Origin: Taurinivorans muris
GTDB lineage: Bacteria; Desulfobacterota; Desulfovibrionia; Desulfovibrionales; Desulfovibrionaceae
Assembly: GCF_025232395.1 (NCBI RefSeq)
Contig: NZ_CP065938.1
Coordinates: 1,736,001-1,800,000 of the forward strand
Length of the DNA: 64,000 nucleotides
Reading direction: 5' to 3'
Shown here: positions 1 to 8,357 of the stretch, piece by piece
Position numbering within the stretch: position 1 is the stretch's first letter
Layout: every line of letters starts with the position of its first letter
The notes under the pieces: model-generated
What the model was told of the DNA's origin: nothing
Database searches by the model: none
What the model saw: the letters and a program-made list of their open reading frames with translations, nothing else
Position numbers and translations under genes: made by a program

Positions 1-120
1 ACTGCTAAAGCGGTTCTTCCCCGTGCCTCGTTATAGAACTTTTCATAATAATGTTCAGCATACCTTAACATTATACAGCAATATGAATATCATGCTAACA
101 TGCTTCAGACATGTTAAAAA

Positions 121-170
121 GAAAACCCTGCGTGTCCGATTTTTGCAAACAGGACGTGCACAGGGCTGTA
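121..170 (-). terminator. terminator after gcvH
   Basis: Imperfect GC-rich hairpin: CCCTGCGTGTCC at 126-137 pairs with GGACGTGCACAGGG at 152-165. On the minus strand it is followed by a T-rich run (TTTTCTTTTT), as expected for an intrinsic terminator just past gcvH. The plus strand also has a T run, so it may act in both directions. Bases 1-120 upstream hold nothing I can support. Confidence 0.6.
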
Positions 171-187
171 TTTTTTTGCAAGCTTGC

Positions 188-586
188 TTATTTATTCAAG
201 AAAGCGCGGTATGCGTCAGCGGTTAAAAGACCGTCGATATCGGCTTCGTTTTCAACTTTTAAGCGGACAATCCAAGCTTTTGTGTAGCAGTCTTCGTTCA
301 AGGTTGCAGGAGCGTCTTCCAATGCGGTATTTGCGGCGATAACTTCGGCTTTTACAGGGGTGAAAAGTTTGTTTACGCTTTTAATGGATTCAACTTCACC
401 GTAAGGAACGCCGGCATCGAATGTGTCGCCTGCGGAAGGAAGTTCAATGTAAACCACTTCGCCTAATTGGTCTTGAGCGAAGTCGCTGATACCGCAGAGA
501 TAGCTGTCACCGTCTTTTTTGATCCAAATGTGTTCATCGGTATAACGACGGTCGTCAGGCAATACGATTTTGTCTAAAGTTTTCAT
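188..586 (-). CDS. gcvH: glycine cleavage system H protein
   Basis: Lipoyl carrier of the glycine cleavage complex; it shuttles the aminomethyl group from the P protein to the T protein and electrons to the L protein in the cytoplasm. The 132-residue length is normal for GcvH. The lipoyl domain is clear, with the modified lysine at about K69 in GEVESIKSVNKL and the N-terminal YTDEHIWI block typical of the family. An AGGAG site lies just upstream of the ATG. No gcvT, gcvP or lipoate ligase gene is adjacent, so it looks monocistronic here, with its own downstream terminator. A stand-alone H protein could also serve as a lipoyl relay for other enzymes. Confidence 0.93.
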   Translation of the reverse strand: MKTLDKIVLPDDRRYTDEHIWIKKDGDSYLCGISDFAQDQLGEVVYIELPSAGDTFDAGVPYGEVESIKSVNKLFTPVKAEVIAANTALEDAPATLNEDCYTKAWIVRLKVENEADIDGLLTADAYRAFLNK

Positions 587-715
587 AGCGGGAAACTCCT
601 CTTATAATTTTTTTGGGGTATTTATATGAAAAATAGCAATAAATACCATAAAATTCACAAGAAAACATTAGCACAGTAAAAAAACTTTGTCTAGCAAATG
701 TCACTTCTTTTATGT

Positions 716-3700
716 TTATTTTATGATTGCAAGTTTTTTTAGTGTGTTACTGATATTTTCAATGCTGATAGGCTTTGCTATGTGGGCGTTCATGCCCGCA
801 TCCAAACTCTTTTGTACGTCTTCATGGAAAGCGTTTGCCGTCATGGCGATTATCGGAATTGTTTTCGCCTGCGCGTGATTTGAATGGCGTATGGCTTTTG
901 TGGCTTGGTAGCCGTTTAAAACAGGCATTTGAACATCCATGAAAATAAAATCGATTTCATTTTTCTTGCTTTTCAGGAATTTATTCACGGCGATTTCACC
1001 GTTTTCGGCGGTAATGACCGTTGCTCCCATTTTTTCAAGGAATTTGGTGGCGACAAGGCTATTAATGGGGTGGTCTTCAACAAGCAGGATTGTTTTTTTG
1101 CTTAAATCGATAGTATGGAAGTTGATTGCCGCATGTCCTTCCGGTATTGTCTGCTGTTCCGCAATGGCATATTCCAAATGCAGGGTGAATGTTGTGCCTT
1201 TGCCTTTTTCGCTTTCGGCGCTGATTGTGCCGCCCTGCATTTCCACCAAGGCTTTCACGATGGCAAGTCCGAGCCCGGAACCTTCGATATGCTTGATTGT
1301 GTCGTTTTCTTCCCTTTGGAACGCTTCGAAAATTTTCGGCATTTGCTCTTTGGAAATACCGATTCCCGTATCTTGGATTTGGATTTTGAAATGGGCGGTT
1401 TTGGGATTGTTGGTTGCTTCCTGGAACACTTTGAAAATGATGGACCCGTGCATCGGGGTGAATTTTACGGCATTGCCGAGCAGATTGGTGAGTATGCGTT
1501 TAAAGTTGCTTATATCGCCGATAATGGCGTCGTTTTTAATGGAACTGAATTCAAATTTAAATTCCTGCTCTTTTTGCATGACAATACCTTTGAAGGTATT
1601 TGCAATTTCCTTACAGGCTTTTGAAAGAACAAAGGGTTCGTTGTTGAGGTTCGCTTTTCCGCTTTCCATGCGGTTGACATCAAGAATATCATTGATAATC
1701 GCAAGCAGGTTTTCGGAACTTGACTTGATGACGTCCAGACTTTCCTTGATTTGTTCCTTATTGTCAATGTCTTCAAGAGCGATATTCGCCATGCCGATGA
1801 TTGCGTTCATGGGAGTTCTGATGTCATGGCTCATGGAAGCCAGAAACTGGCTTTTCGCTTTTATGGCGTCATTTGCCATTTGCAGCGATTTGTGGAGCAT
1901 GGAGTCTTTTTCCTGTTCGACTTTGAAATTGTCCGTGATATCGATGCTTCTTTCGCAAAAGGTATGGGAATTTTCATCAAGCATGAAAAAGTGAGCCCGA
2001 TTGTAGCGGATTTCGCCGCCGTTGGCGGCAGTGCGGTAAATGAAGCTGAATTCCCCCTCAAGCCTGAGGCGCTCCAAAATGTTTTGAGGTTTTACGGTTT
2101 CTATGTAAGTCGGGCGTTCCTCTTTGACCACCATTGAATTGGCGAATATCAGATAATCATAAAAGTAATTGCCGGAAAGGGCGATGTTTTGAAGGTTTTT
2201 TTGAACTTCGCTGCCGAAAGAATATACGTAATTGCCCGTTGCGTAGTTGATACGCAAAATGAAATCGTATCTGTGATTGGAAAGTTTGTTGCTGTAAGCC
2301 TTTTTAATGTGGCTGATTGTGATGTCTTCCATCGTGATTTTTGCAAAATTTTCCTGTGTTGACGGATTTTTCAGCAAAGTGATTTTGAGAGCGGTCCAAA
2401 TGCTGTCGATGCCGCTTATTTTGAAAGGAAAAATGATTGCATCTTCGGCTTTTTGTTCGCCGTAAAATTTCAGGAGGTTTTTGCTGTCGGCACTTTTCAG
2501 AATAAGTTGTTTTTTATCTTCGTCAGGGCAAAGAGCGGCGATATTGTTTATCAATTCCTGCAAACTTAGGTTTTCATGGTTAAGGGATTCTATTGATGAC
2601 ACCATGCGGATAACTTTTTTCTCATTAAAGCTGTATATGCAGTTTAAAATGGTTGCTTCGTTTTTTGTGTCAAAAAGTTTAAATTCCTGTTTATAGGCTT
2701 CTTCAAGATTTTTTTGCTCTTGGATATTGTAAATCGTGCCGATGGCGGAAGAGGGGTTGCCTTTCTTGTCCGTTTTTATGGAAAATGAAATTTGGTGCCA
2801 AACATATTCGTCCGTGACAGGATCTTTTATCCGCAAATCTTCCCTGATCACGGCATCGCCCGTTTCGATTTTTCTGAAGATATTTTTGCATTTTTCTCTG
2901 TCGCCGGGGTGGATAAGTCTTGCCTTAAAAAGGCTTTCCGGAACATTGACAAAGGACGTGGTTTGAAAAAAGTTTGATTTCGGGTGGTTTTCAAGCGTCA
3001 ATGTTTTTGCTGCGAAGTCGTAATTCCAAATGTAAAGTCCCGTCTGTTCCGTGGCGGCGGAAAAAAGTTTTTTCAATTCCTTAATTTCGTTGATGTTTTC
3101 GCATGTTCCGATAGCGAGCAGGGAATTATCGGCTTGTATGGCGCTGTAACGGATTTTTTGCCATTCCTCTTTGCCTTCCTTGTTATAAACTTGTATGTCG
3201 GCGGAAATTTCCGTTTCGCCATTTAAAAGGGCTTTGTGCAAATCAAGCAGTTTTTGCTGCGAACGGAGGGTGACATTGAAAAAACGGCAGAGCATTTCCG
3301 TAAAGTGCGTATAACGGATTTCTTCCTTGTTGTTGAAGAAATCAATATTGCCTTCGTCTTTGACAGGGTCGTATTCCCAGTAAAAAATGCCGCTGTGCTC
3401 CAAAGCTGTTTTGAGTTTCAGGAGTTTGAGCGGAATTTGGTTAAGAGAGTAAGGAATGCTTTTTTGAATTTTTGAAAGGTCGTTGTGTTTCAAAAGAAAG
3501 TTCAGGGAACGGAGGCGGAGATTTTTTACTTTATTGATAAGTTCATGGTTGTTTGAATTGTCGGTGCATTCAAAAGGGCATTCGCTGCAGGTTTCGGCAT
3601 CGGAAGCGCTGCCTTGCTCTTGAAAGCCGTTATCGGAATAGGGAGGAAAATCGGAAGAATGCGCTTCGCCGCCGTCCGCTTCTTCGCCTGAGAAAAGAAA

Positions 3701-4072
3701 TTTCACTTTTGAAGCGTTTTCCAAGGCTTTGGCGAGAAAATGCACGGAGCGTATTTTATTGCCGCCGATGACAAAATGAACTGTGACGGAAAGGCTGGCA
3801 CGGGGAAAATCCGCTTCAATGAAAAGCGCGGACATGGCGGTGCTTTTAAAAAGGAACTGTTCGGAAACAAGTTCAGGCTGCTCCGGTTGTTTTTGATTTA
3901 AACCTGAAAAAATCTCGTTGAATTTATCGGAATCGGTTATTTGATAGGCTGTATCCTGCAATATGACAGTTAATGGGAAATCACAAAGCGAAAGGGCGAG
4001 TTCATAGTCTTTGCCAACAAATATGGCATGGAGAAACTGAGAGCCGAGAGAAGATAGTTCCGATGTTTTCAT
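716..4072 (-). CDS. soluble hybrid sensor histidine kinase (PAS-PAS-HisKA-HATPase-REC)
   Basis: 1118-residue hybrid kinase with no membrane segment, so probably a cytoplasmic sensor. The N-terminal ~130 residues look like a small NTF2/SnoaL-type alpha+beta domain (inference). Several PAS-like segments follow (for example FYWEYDP near 220 and LYIWNYDF near 345). The HisKA box SHDIRTPMN places the phospho-His at about H749. The HATPase has an N box near 875 and DTGIGIS and GSGLGLAIVKAL G boxes. A C-terminal receiver (about 991-1118) has the phospho-acceptor Asp near 1046 in FIFMDVQMP. No output domain is present, so an Hpt protein or response regulator elsewhere is expected. It is followed by no partner gene; the start is the first ATG, with a weak ribosome site. 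Confidence 0.85.
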   Translation of the reverse strand: MKTSELSSLGSQFLHAIFVGKDYELALSLCDFPLTVILQDTAYQITDSDKFNEIFSGLNQKQPEQPELVSEQFLFKSTAMSALFIEADFPRASLSVTVHFVIGGNKIRSVHFLAKALENASKVKFLFSGEEADGGEAHSSDFPPYSDNGFQEQGSASDAETCSECPFECTDNSNNHELINKVKNLRLRSLNFLLKHNDLSKIQKSIPYSLNQIPLKLLKLKTALEHSGIFYWEYDPVKDEGNIDFFNNKEEIRYTHFTEMLCRFFNVTLRSQQKLLDLHKALLNGETEISADIQVYNKEGKEEWQKIRYSAIQADNSLLAIGTCENINEIKELKKLFSAATEQTGLYIWNYDFAAKTLTLENHPKSNFFQTTSFVNVPESLFKARLIHPGDREKCKNIFRKIETGDAVIREDLRIKDPVTDEYVWHQISFSIKTDKKGNPSSAIGTIYNIQEQKNLEEAYKQEFKLFDTKNEATILNCIYSFNEKKVIRMVSSIESLNHENLSLQELINNIAALCPDEDKKQLILKSADSKNLLKFYGEQKAEDAIIFPFKISGIDSIWTALKITLLKNPSTQENFAKITMEDITISHIKKAYSNKLSNHRYDFILRINYATGNYVYSFGSEVQKNLQNIALSGNYFYDYLIFANSMVVKEERPTYIETVKPQNILERLRLEGEFSFIYRTAANGGEIRYNRAHFFMLDENSHTFCERSIDITDNFKVEQEKDSMLHKSLQMANDAIKAKSQFLASMSHDIRTPMNAIIGMANIALEDIDNKEQIKESLDVIKSSSENLLAIINDILDVNRMESGKANLNNEPFVLSKACKEIANTFKGIVMQKEQEFKFEFSSIKNDAIIGDISNFKRILTNLLGNAVKFTPMHGSIIFKVFQEATNNPKTAHFKIQIQDTGIGISKEQMPKIFEAFQREENDTIKHIEGSGLGLAIVKALVEMQGGTISAESEKGKGTTFTLHLEYAIAEQQTIPEGHAAINFHTIDLSKKTILLVEDHPINSLVATKFLEKMGATVITAENGEIAVNKFLKSKKNEIDFIFMDVQMPVLNGYQATKAIRHSNHAQAKTIPIIAMTANAFHEDVQKSLDAGMNAHIAKPISIENISNTLKKLAIIK

Positions 4073-4169
4073 GGATAGTTAAATCTGTTGGTTAGAAACT
4101 TTTTTCTTGAAAATATTCAGTATTGGACACAATGTCAAGCAATGTATGCATCGGTTTTCGCAGATTTTT

Positions 4170-4189
4170 CCTATATATATATATATAGG
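4170..4189. repeat. 20-bp perfect AT-dinucleotide palindrome
   Basis: A CC-(TA)8-GG perfect palindrome in the 373-bp gap between the hybrid kinase and tRNA-Arg. The rest of 4073-4403 is AT-rich and holds no supported gene. It could be a cruciform-forming site, a promoter-associated element or simple slippage. Confidence 0.6.
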
Positions 4190-4403
4190 GATAAGTAAGG
4201 GAAAATATTGTATTTTTTATTCTTGCGGAATGAAATTTTTATGAGGAATTTTTTTATGTTATTTTTGTATGATAAAGCCGATAGCGGAGCCTGCAAAAAA
4301 GCTGCGGTTTTGCGGATGTGCAAATTTTGTTGCGCATGCGGTCGGTTATTGTCTGCGCTTTTTATTTTTGAAAACAGAAAAAATTAAAATTTAATAAAAA
4401 AAC

Positions 4404-4432
4404 TTGACAAGCGTTTGCCAAGTGTATATAAG
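4404..4432 (+). promoter_or_regulatory. sigma-70 promoter for tRNA-Arg
   Basis: Perfect -35 box TTGACA (4404-4409), a 17-bp spacer and a -10 box TATAAG (4427-4432), placing transcription start about 6-8 bases before the tRNA. This is among the strongest promoter matches in the window. Confidence 0.75.
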
Positions 4433-4445
4433 AAATTTCTCAAGT

Positions 4446-4522
4446 GCGCTTGTGGCTCAGCTGGATAGAGCAACAGGCTACGAACCTGTAGGTCGGGCGT
4501 TCGAATCGCTCCAGGCGCGCCA
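4446..4522 (+). tRNA. tRNA-Arg (ACG)
   Basis: 77 nt including an encoded CCA end. The acceptor stem GCGCTTG pairs with CAGGCGC, the anticodon loop is CTACGAA (ACG, normally read as ICG) and the T loop is GTTCGAATC. A promoter lies directly upstream and a terminator directly downstream, so it is transcribed alone. Confidence 0.95.
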
Positions 4523-4530
4523 TAAATTTC

Positions 4531-4562
4531 AAGGACTTATGATATTCATAAGTCCTTTTTTT
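4531..4562 (+). terminator. terminator after tRNA-Arg
   Basis: Twelve-base stem AAGGACTTATGA / TCATAAGTCCTT around a 3-base loop, followed by an unbroken T run. Classic intrinsic terminator. Confidence 0.9.
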
Positions 4563-4766
4563 GTTCCTGCAAACGGATACGATTTGTTTGAACATGATTT
4601 TTTTTGCCGTTTTTTTGGGTCTTGTCTGTTTTTATATGAACTGTCAAGCAAAATGCGAATGCGGATGCTCAAACAAAATGGCAGAAGCATTGCGGAGATG
4701 CAGGCTGTTTGAAAGCCGGGAACGGGACAGACGGAACATTCTTTCGGAATTTGCAAATGGGCGGAA

Positions 4767-5672
4767 TTATTCCTTGCCGTAGGAGCTGACGAGGAAGACG
4801 GAACCGAGCAGGGCGATACAGGCTATGACGTGGTAAAAGGTCAATTCTTCGCCAAGATACGCCGCGCCGAGGACAAGGGCGATGACAGGGTTCACATATT
4901 CATAGGAAAGGGCGACAGCGGGGCGCACATGGTATAACAGCCATAAATAGGTGGTATAGCCTACTATCGAGGTCATAAGGACGAGAAAAGAGAGAATGAG
5001 GAAGCCGTTGAAGTCAAAGAGGCTCAAATCCCAGCGTTCACCGATGAGAAAACCGAAACCGAGGCTTTCCAGCCCGCCGATGAACAGGATTAAGCCGGTT
5101 GATTGAAAAATGTACAGGCTGTTGCTTTGGCAGCAGATTTTTGAATAATGCCCGGAAAAGACCCATGCGAGCACAGCGCAGACTGCGAGCGCCAAACCGA
5201 CGGGAGAAATATGTCCGTTGAATAAGGTGCTGATATTGATTGATAAAATTGCGGTCAGTCCGACGCCTAAGCCGATAAAGTGCTTGAGTTTCGGGCGTTT
5301 TCCGCCCCACAGGAGCCATTCGCCAAGTACCATGAGCAGGGGAATGGTGCCGCATAATAAGGCGGCAAGCCCTGATGTGATGGTTTCCTGCCCTTTCGCC
5401 AAAAGGGCTGAGCTGAAAAAGACCTGAAAAACAGCTAAAATTGTTGCATATTTAAAATCGTTTAAAGTTATCGTATAATATCCTTGAGTAAAAATACCCA
5501 ATAAAAAAAGCAGTATGCCGGAAATTGTGGCGCGAACGCCCCCAAGCAGGACTCCCGGAACATAAGCAAGCCCCAGTTTGGTGAAAAAGAAAGACGTGCC
5601 CCATGCGATGTAAAGAAGAAGCAGGCAAAATAAAATGAAAAGAATGTTTTTGTTCTGTTTTGAAAGTGACAT
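4767..5672 (-). CDS. EamA-family (DMT) permease
   Basis: 301-residue inner-membrane protein with about ten hydrophobic segments arranged as two EamA repeats, the drug/metabolite transporter superfamily architecture (family size usually 280-310). The second repeat shows the typical late motif around SYEYVNPVIALVLGAAYLGE. Members export amino acids, metabolites or drugs; the substrate cannot be told from sequence. An AGGAAA ribosome site precedes the ATG. It stands alone between tRNA-Arg (opposite strand) and the chemoreceptors. A second, longer DMT protein is encoded at 44.3 kb and is not a close copy. Confidence 0.85.
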   Translation of the reverse strand: MSLSKQNKNILFILFCLLLLYIAWGTSFFFTKLGLAYVPGVLLGGVRATISGILLFLLGIFTQGYYTITLNDFKYATILAVFQVFFSSALLAKGQETITSGLAALLCGTIPLLMVLGEWLLWGGKRPKLKHFIGLGVGLTAILSINISTLFNGHISPVGLALAVCAVLAWVFSGHYSKICCQSNSLYIFQSTGLILFIGGLESLGFGFLIGERWDLSLFDFNGFLILSFLVLMTSIVGYTTYLWLLYHVRPAVALSYEYVNPVIALVLGAAYLGEELTFYHVIACIALLGSVFLVSSYGKE

Positions 5673-5785
5673 ACCGCTGTTTCCTTTTTTTTAGGCTCTA
5701 TCAAAATTGTATGAATTGTCAATAGGTTTCAAGGGGGCGACCCTATGTTTTTGAAAAGGGATGTTTGCATCATCCGTATGCTGTG

Positions 5786-5822
5786 AAAAGAAAAAAGGCT
5801 TTTTCCTGCGAAAAAGCCTTTC
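5786..5822 (-). terminator. terminator after chemoreceptor 1
   Basis: AAAGGCTTTTTC / GAAAAAGCCTTT hairpin (5794-5821) followed on the minus strand by TTTTTTC, just beyond the stop of the chemoreceptor gene. Confidence 0.85.
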
Positions 5823-5844
5823 ATTATTATAAATAACTTTGCAA

Positions 5845-8130
5845 TTATTTATTTTGAGCCTGCAATTGTTCAATCAGCTGGCTGAGAACATGGGTTTGGT
5901 TGACCACTTCGTCAACGGCTTTGCGGGCTTCCTGCATGTTGTTTGTCGTTTCTTTCGCAATATTGTTGATACTGTCGACAGATTGAGTGATTTCCTCGCT
6001 GGTTGCTGACTGTTCTTCGGAAGCGGTCGCAATGGCGCGGACTTGGTCGGCTGTGGTGTCCGCAAGCTGGACGATACCGAGCAGCGCTTCGCCCGCTCCG
6101 CTTACCATTTCAGTAACTCTTTCAATCTTTTCCACGGCATCGACCACAAGACGGGTATTGTCGGCGGTTGATTTTTGAATTGCGGAGATCGCATTGCCCA
6201 CATCGGTCGTGCTTGTCATGGTTTTTTCGGCAAGGTTTCTGACTTCGTCTGCAACAACGGCAAATCCGCGTCCCGCTTCCCCCGCCCTCGCGGCTTCGAT
6301 AGCGGCGTTCAAAGCAAGGAGGTTTGTTTGGTCGGCAATATCGGAAATCACGTTCATGATTTCGTTAATCGCCTGCGCGTGTTCGGAAAGCACACCCATT
6401 TCCGTTTGCAGCTTCAGGGATTCCTCTTTTACTTCATGCATTGCTTTTACACATTCCTGCATGGATTCGGAGCCTGCGGAAGCTTCGGAACGCACGCTTG
6501 CCGCACTGTCGGAAGTCGTGCCGGCGTTTCTTGCGATTTCAAGAACGGTCGCGTTCATTTCTTCAAGAGCGGTCGCTGTCGTGGCTACGCGGTCCGCCTG
6601 GTCCTGCGCCCCGTTTTCGGAAAGTTCGATTTGGGCGGAAAGCTGTTCGGAAGCGGAAGAAGCGATGGTTGCGACCTGTTCCAGTTCTGCTGCGATGTTT
6701 TGCATGTTTTGGTGGGAATCCGCGATAACTTTGTTTTGACGCACGGTTTCCGTAATGTCCTGCCATACGCTGATAACGTCGGTAACATCGCCGTGAGCGT
6801 CAATAAGAGGCTGGGCAATGGTTGCAACGTTGATATGTTTGCCCTTATGGGTTTCGTATTCAAGGGTCAATCTGCCGGTTTGTTTGCTTGCGATGGCTTT
6901 GCAGGTCGCGGTGTTGAAGTTTTCCTGACGGTACATGAACGTTCCGGAAGTTTCGCCTATGCAGTCTTCCATTTTCTTCGTGATTTCAAGCAAGCCCATC
7001 ATTTCCCTGTTGGCGTATTTGAGTTTGTTATTGGAACCGAACACGGCGATAGGAATAGGCATGGAGGAAAGCACGCTTTGAGAGAACTGCAGCGTTTCCT
7101 TCAGTTTTTCAATCATCATGATGATGTTGCGGTATACGCCGATATGTTCTTTTCCGTCGTTGATGTCATAATCGCCGTTTGTCACGCGGGTTGCTACGTC
7201 GGAAAGCTCTTGAGGGTCGGCGCCAAGTTGTTTGAGAACGCTTCTGCTGATATAAATGTTAAGAATAACGGCGATGACAAAAGCGGTTATGCCGATTGTG
7301 AAAATCTGCATGATGGCGGATGCTCTGGTCTTTTCAAATTTTTCATGGGAGATGGCGGAAAGTTCGCTGCCGATTTCTGTTAATTTCGCAAAATGTTCCG
7401 TTCCTTCGGTAATGGTTTTTTGCAGTTGGATATGCGCGTCGACAAGAGGCAGCGTGCTGGCTGCGTAACGGTTTGCATTTTCAAGCAAGTTGCCGTATAT
7501 CGGGTTGTTATGATTGGTATCGCTCAGCGTTTTTATTTGGTTGAGGTATGCATGCACGCGGTTATATGAATCTTCGCTTTTGCTCATTTGGAAATTCGCG
7601 AGTGCTTGGCGAAGCTGCATGATAAGCGAATCCAATTCGGAAAGGCGCATGTAGCTGTCGGCGTTGCCGGTGGTATTGTATTGGTTCAGTGATTTTTCCA
7701 TAAGGTCGGTGAGTTCTTTGTATATCTCATCGCCGATGACGGTAAGTGCGTCGTCAGTTTTACGGATGTAATCGAATTGATTGCCGATTTTTGAAAGAAT
7801 TTTGGGCAATGCGTTTGTTTCTTCCGTTGTGGTGCTGAGTATGGCTTTTGTTTTCTCCATGGTGGCAAGCTTGCTCAGTTCGGCGACTACTGTGGTGCCG
7901 GCTACGAAATCTTTAATCGCATTGTTGATGATTTGGGTGTTGTTGGTCGCAACGGCAGTAAGAACTTCTGACTTGGCTTTCAACACAGTGGAAACATAGT
8001 TTTCTGCGAGACCTAAAAAGTTTTTTTCCCTAGTCAGGTCTTTGACTGCAAGCCATGACAAACCAGAAAGAATCATCATCAGGATTGTCAGGCAACTGAA
8101 AGAGAGTACTAGTTTGTTGGAAAGTTTCAT
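5845..8130 (-). CDS. methyl-accepting chemotaxis protein 1 of a tandem trio
   Basis: Transmembrane chemoreceptor controlling CheA. An N-terminal membrane helix is followed by a periplasmic helical sensor of about 250 residues (a length that fits the HBM type), a second membrane helix near 285-305, HAMP, a PAS domain ([18 protein letters not shown]), then the long coiled-coil signalling domain with the hairpin tip [19 protein letters not shown]. The start at 8130 is chosen because AAGGA sits at good spacing; an ATG three codons earlier overlaps that site. It shares almost the whole HAMP-to-C-terminus sequence with the receptors at 8358 and 11087, while the sensor is different. No C-terminal CheR-docking pentapeptide is visible. 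Ligand unknown. Confidence 0.93.
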   Translation of the reverse strand: MKLSNKLVLSFSCLTILMMILSGLSWLAVKDLTREKNFLGLAENYVSTVLKAKSEVLTAVATNNTQIINNAIKDFVAGTTVVAELSKLATMEKTKAILSTTTEETNALPKILSKIGNQFDYIRKTDDALTVIGDEIYKELTDLMEKSLNQYNTTGNADSYMRLSELDSLIMQLRQALANFQMSKSEDSYNRVHAYLNQIKTLSDTNHNNPIYGNLLENANRYAASTLPLVDAHIQLQKTITEGTEHFAKLTEIGSELSAISHEKFEKTRASAIMQIFTIGITAFVIAVILNIYISRSVLKQLGADPQELSDVATRVTNGDYDINDGKEHIGVYRNIIMMIEKLKETLQFSQSVLSSMPIPIAVFGSNNKLKYANREMMGLLEITKKMEDCIGETSGTFMYRQENFNTATCKAIASKQTGRLTLEYETHKGKHINVATIAQPLIDAHGDVTDVISVWQDITETVRQNKVIADSHQNMQNIAAELEQVATIASSASEQLSAQIELSENGAQDQADRVATTATALEEMNATVLEIARNAGTTSDSAASVRSEASAGSESMQECVKAMHEVKEESLKLQTEMGVLSEHAQAINEIMNVISDIADQTNLLALNAAIEAARAGEAGRGFAVVADEVRNLAEKTMTSTTDVGNAISAIQKSTADNTRLVVDAVEKIERVTEMVSGAGEALLGIVQLADTTADQVRAIATASEEQSATSEEITQSVDSINNIAKETTNNMQEARKAVDEVVNQTHVLSQLIEQLQAQNK

Positions 8131-8260
8131 AAAGCACATCCTTATTTTATAATAATGCCCTGTCGGAGCATATGTTACAGATTGGCAATATAAAATTAAA
8201 AAATTGCCGGAACGGTATTTTTAGCTACCATAATGAATTTAAGTTAATTGTCAATATTGC

Positions 8261-8287
8261 TTATCGGCATTATGGTTGGATTGAATA
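8261..8287 (-). promoter_or_regulatory. candidate sigma-28 (FliA) promoter for chemoreceptor 1
   Basis: On the minus strand, GCCGATAA (complement of 8261-8268) is an exact match to the FliA -10 consensus. Upstream, at the correct 11-bp spacing, lies TATTCAAT, a weak match to TAAAGTTT. Motility sigma control of a chemoreceptor is expected, but the poor -35 limits confidence. Confidence 0.45.
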
Positions 8288-8299
8288 GGGGAATTTGCA

Positions 8300-8338
8300 A
8301 AAAAAAAGAGCTTTTTCATTTTTTGAAAAAGCTCTTTT
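8300..8338 (-). terminator. terminator after chemoreceptor 2
   Basis: AAAAGAGCTTTTTCA / TGAAAAAGCTCTTTT hairpin followed on the minus strand by a long T run. It separates receptor 2 from receptor 1, so each receptor seems to be its own transcript. Confidence 0.85.
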
Positions 8339-8357
8339 ATGGTTAGCGGGATGTCGG

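Noticed and set aside
4241-4387. 48-codon plus-strand frame with a cysteine-rich stretch (CKFCCAC) before tRNA-Arg
   Set aside because: No convincing ribosome site, unusual composition, and it ends just before the tRNA promoter; most likely chance.
6175-7383. Long plus-strand frame opposite chemoreceptor 1, repeated opposite receptors 2 and 3
   Set aside because: Mirror-frame artefact of the conserved receptor coding sequence; the recurrence follows from the duplication, not from a real antisense gene.
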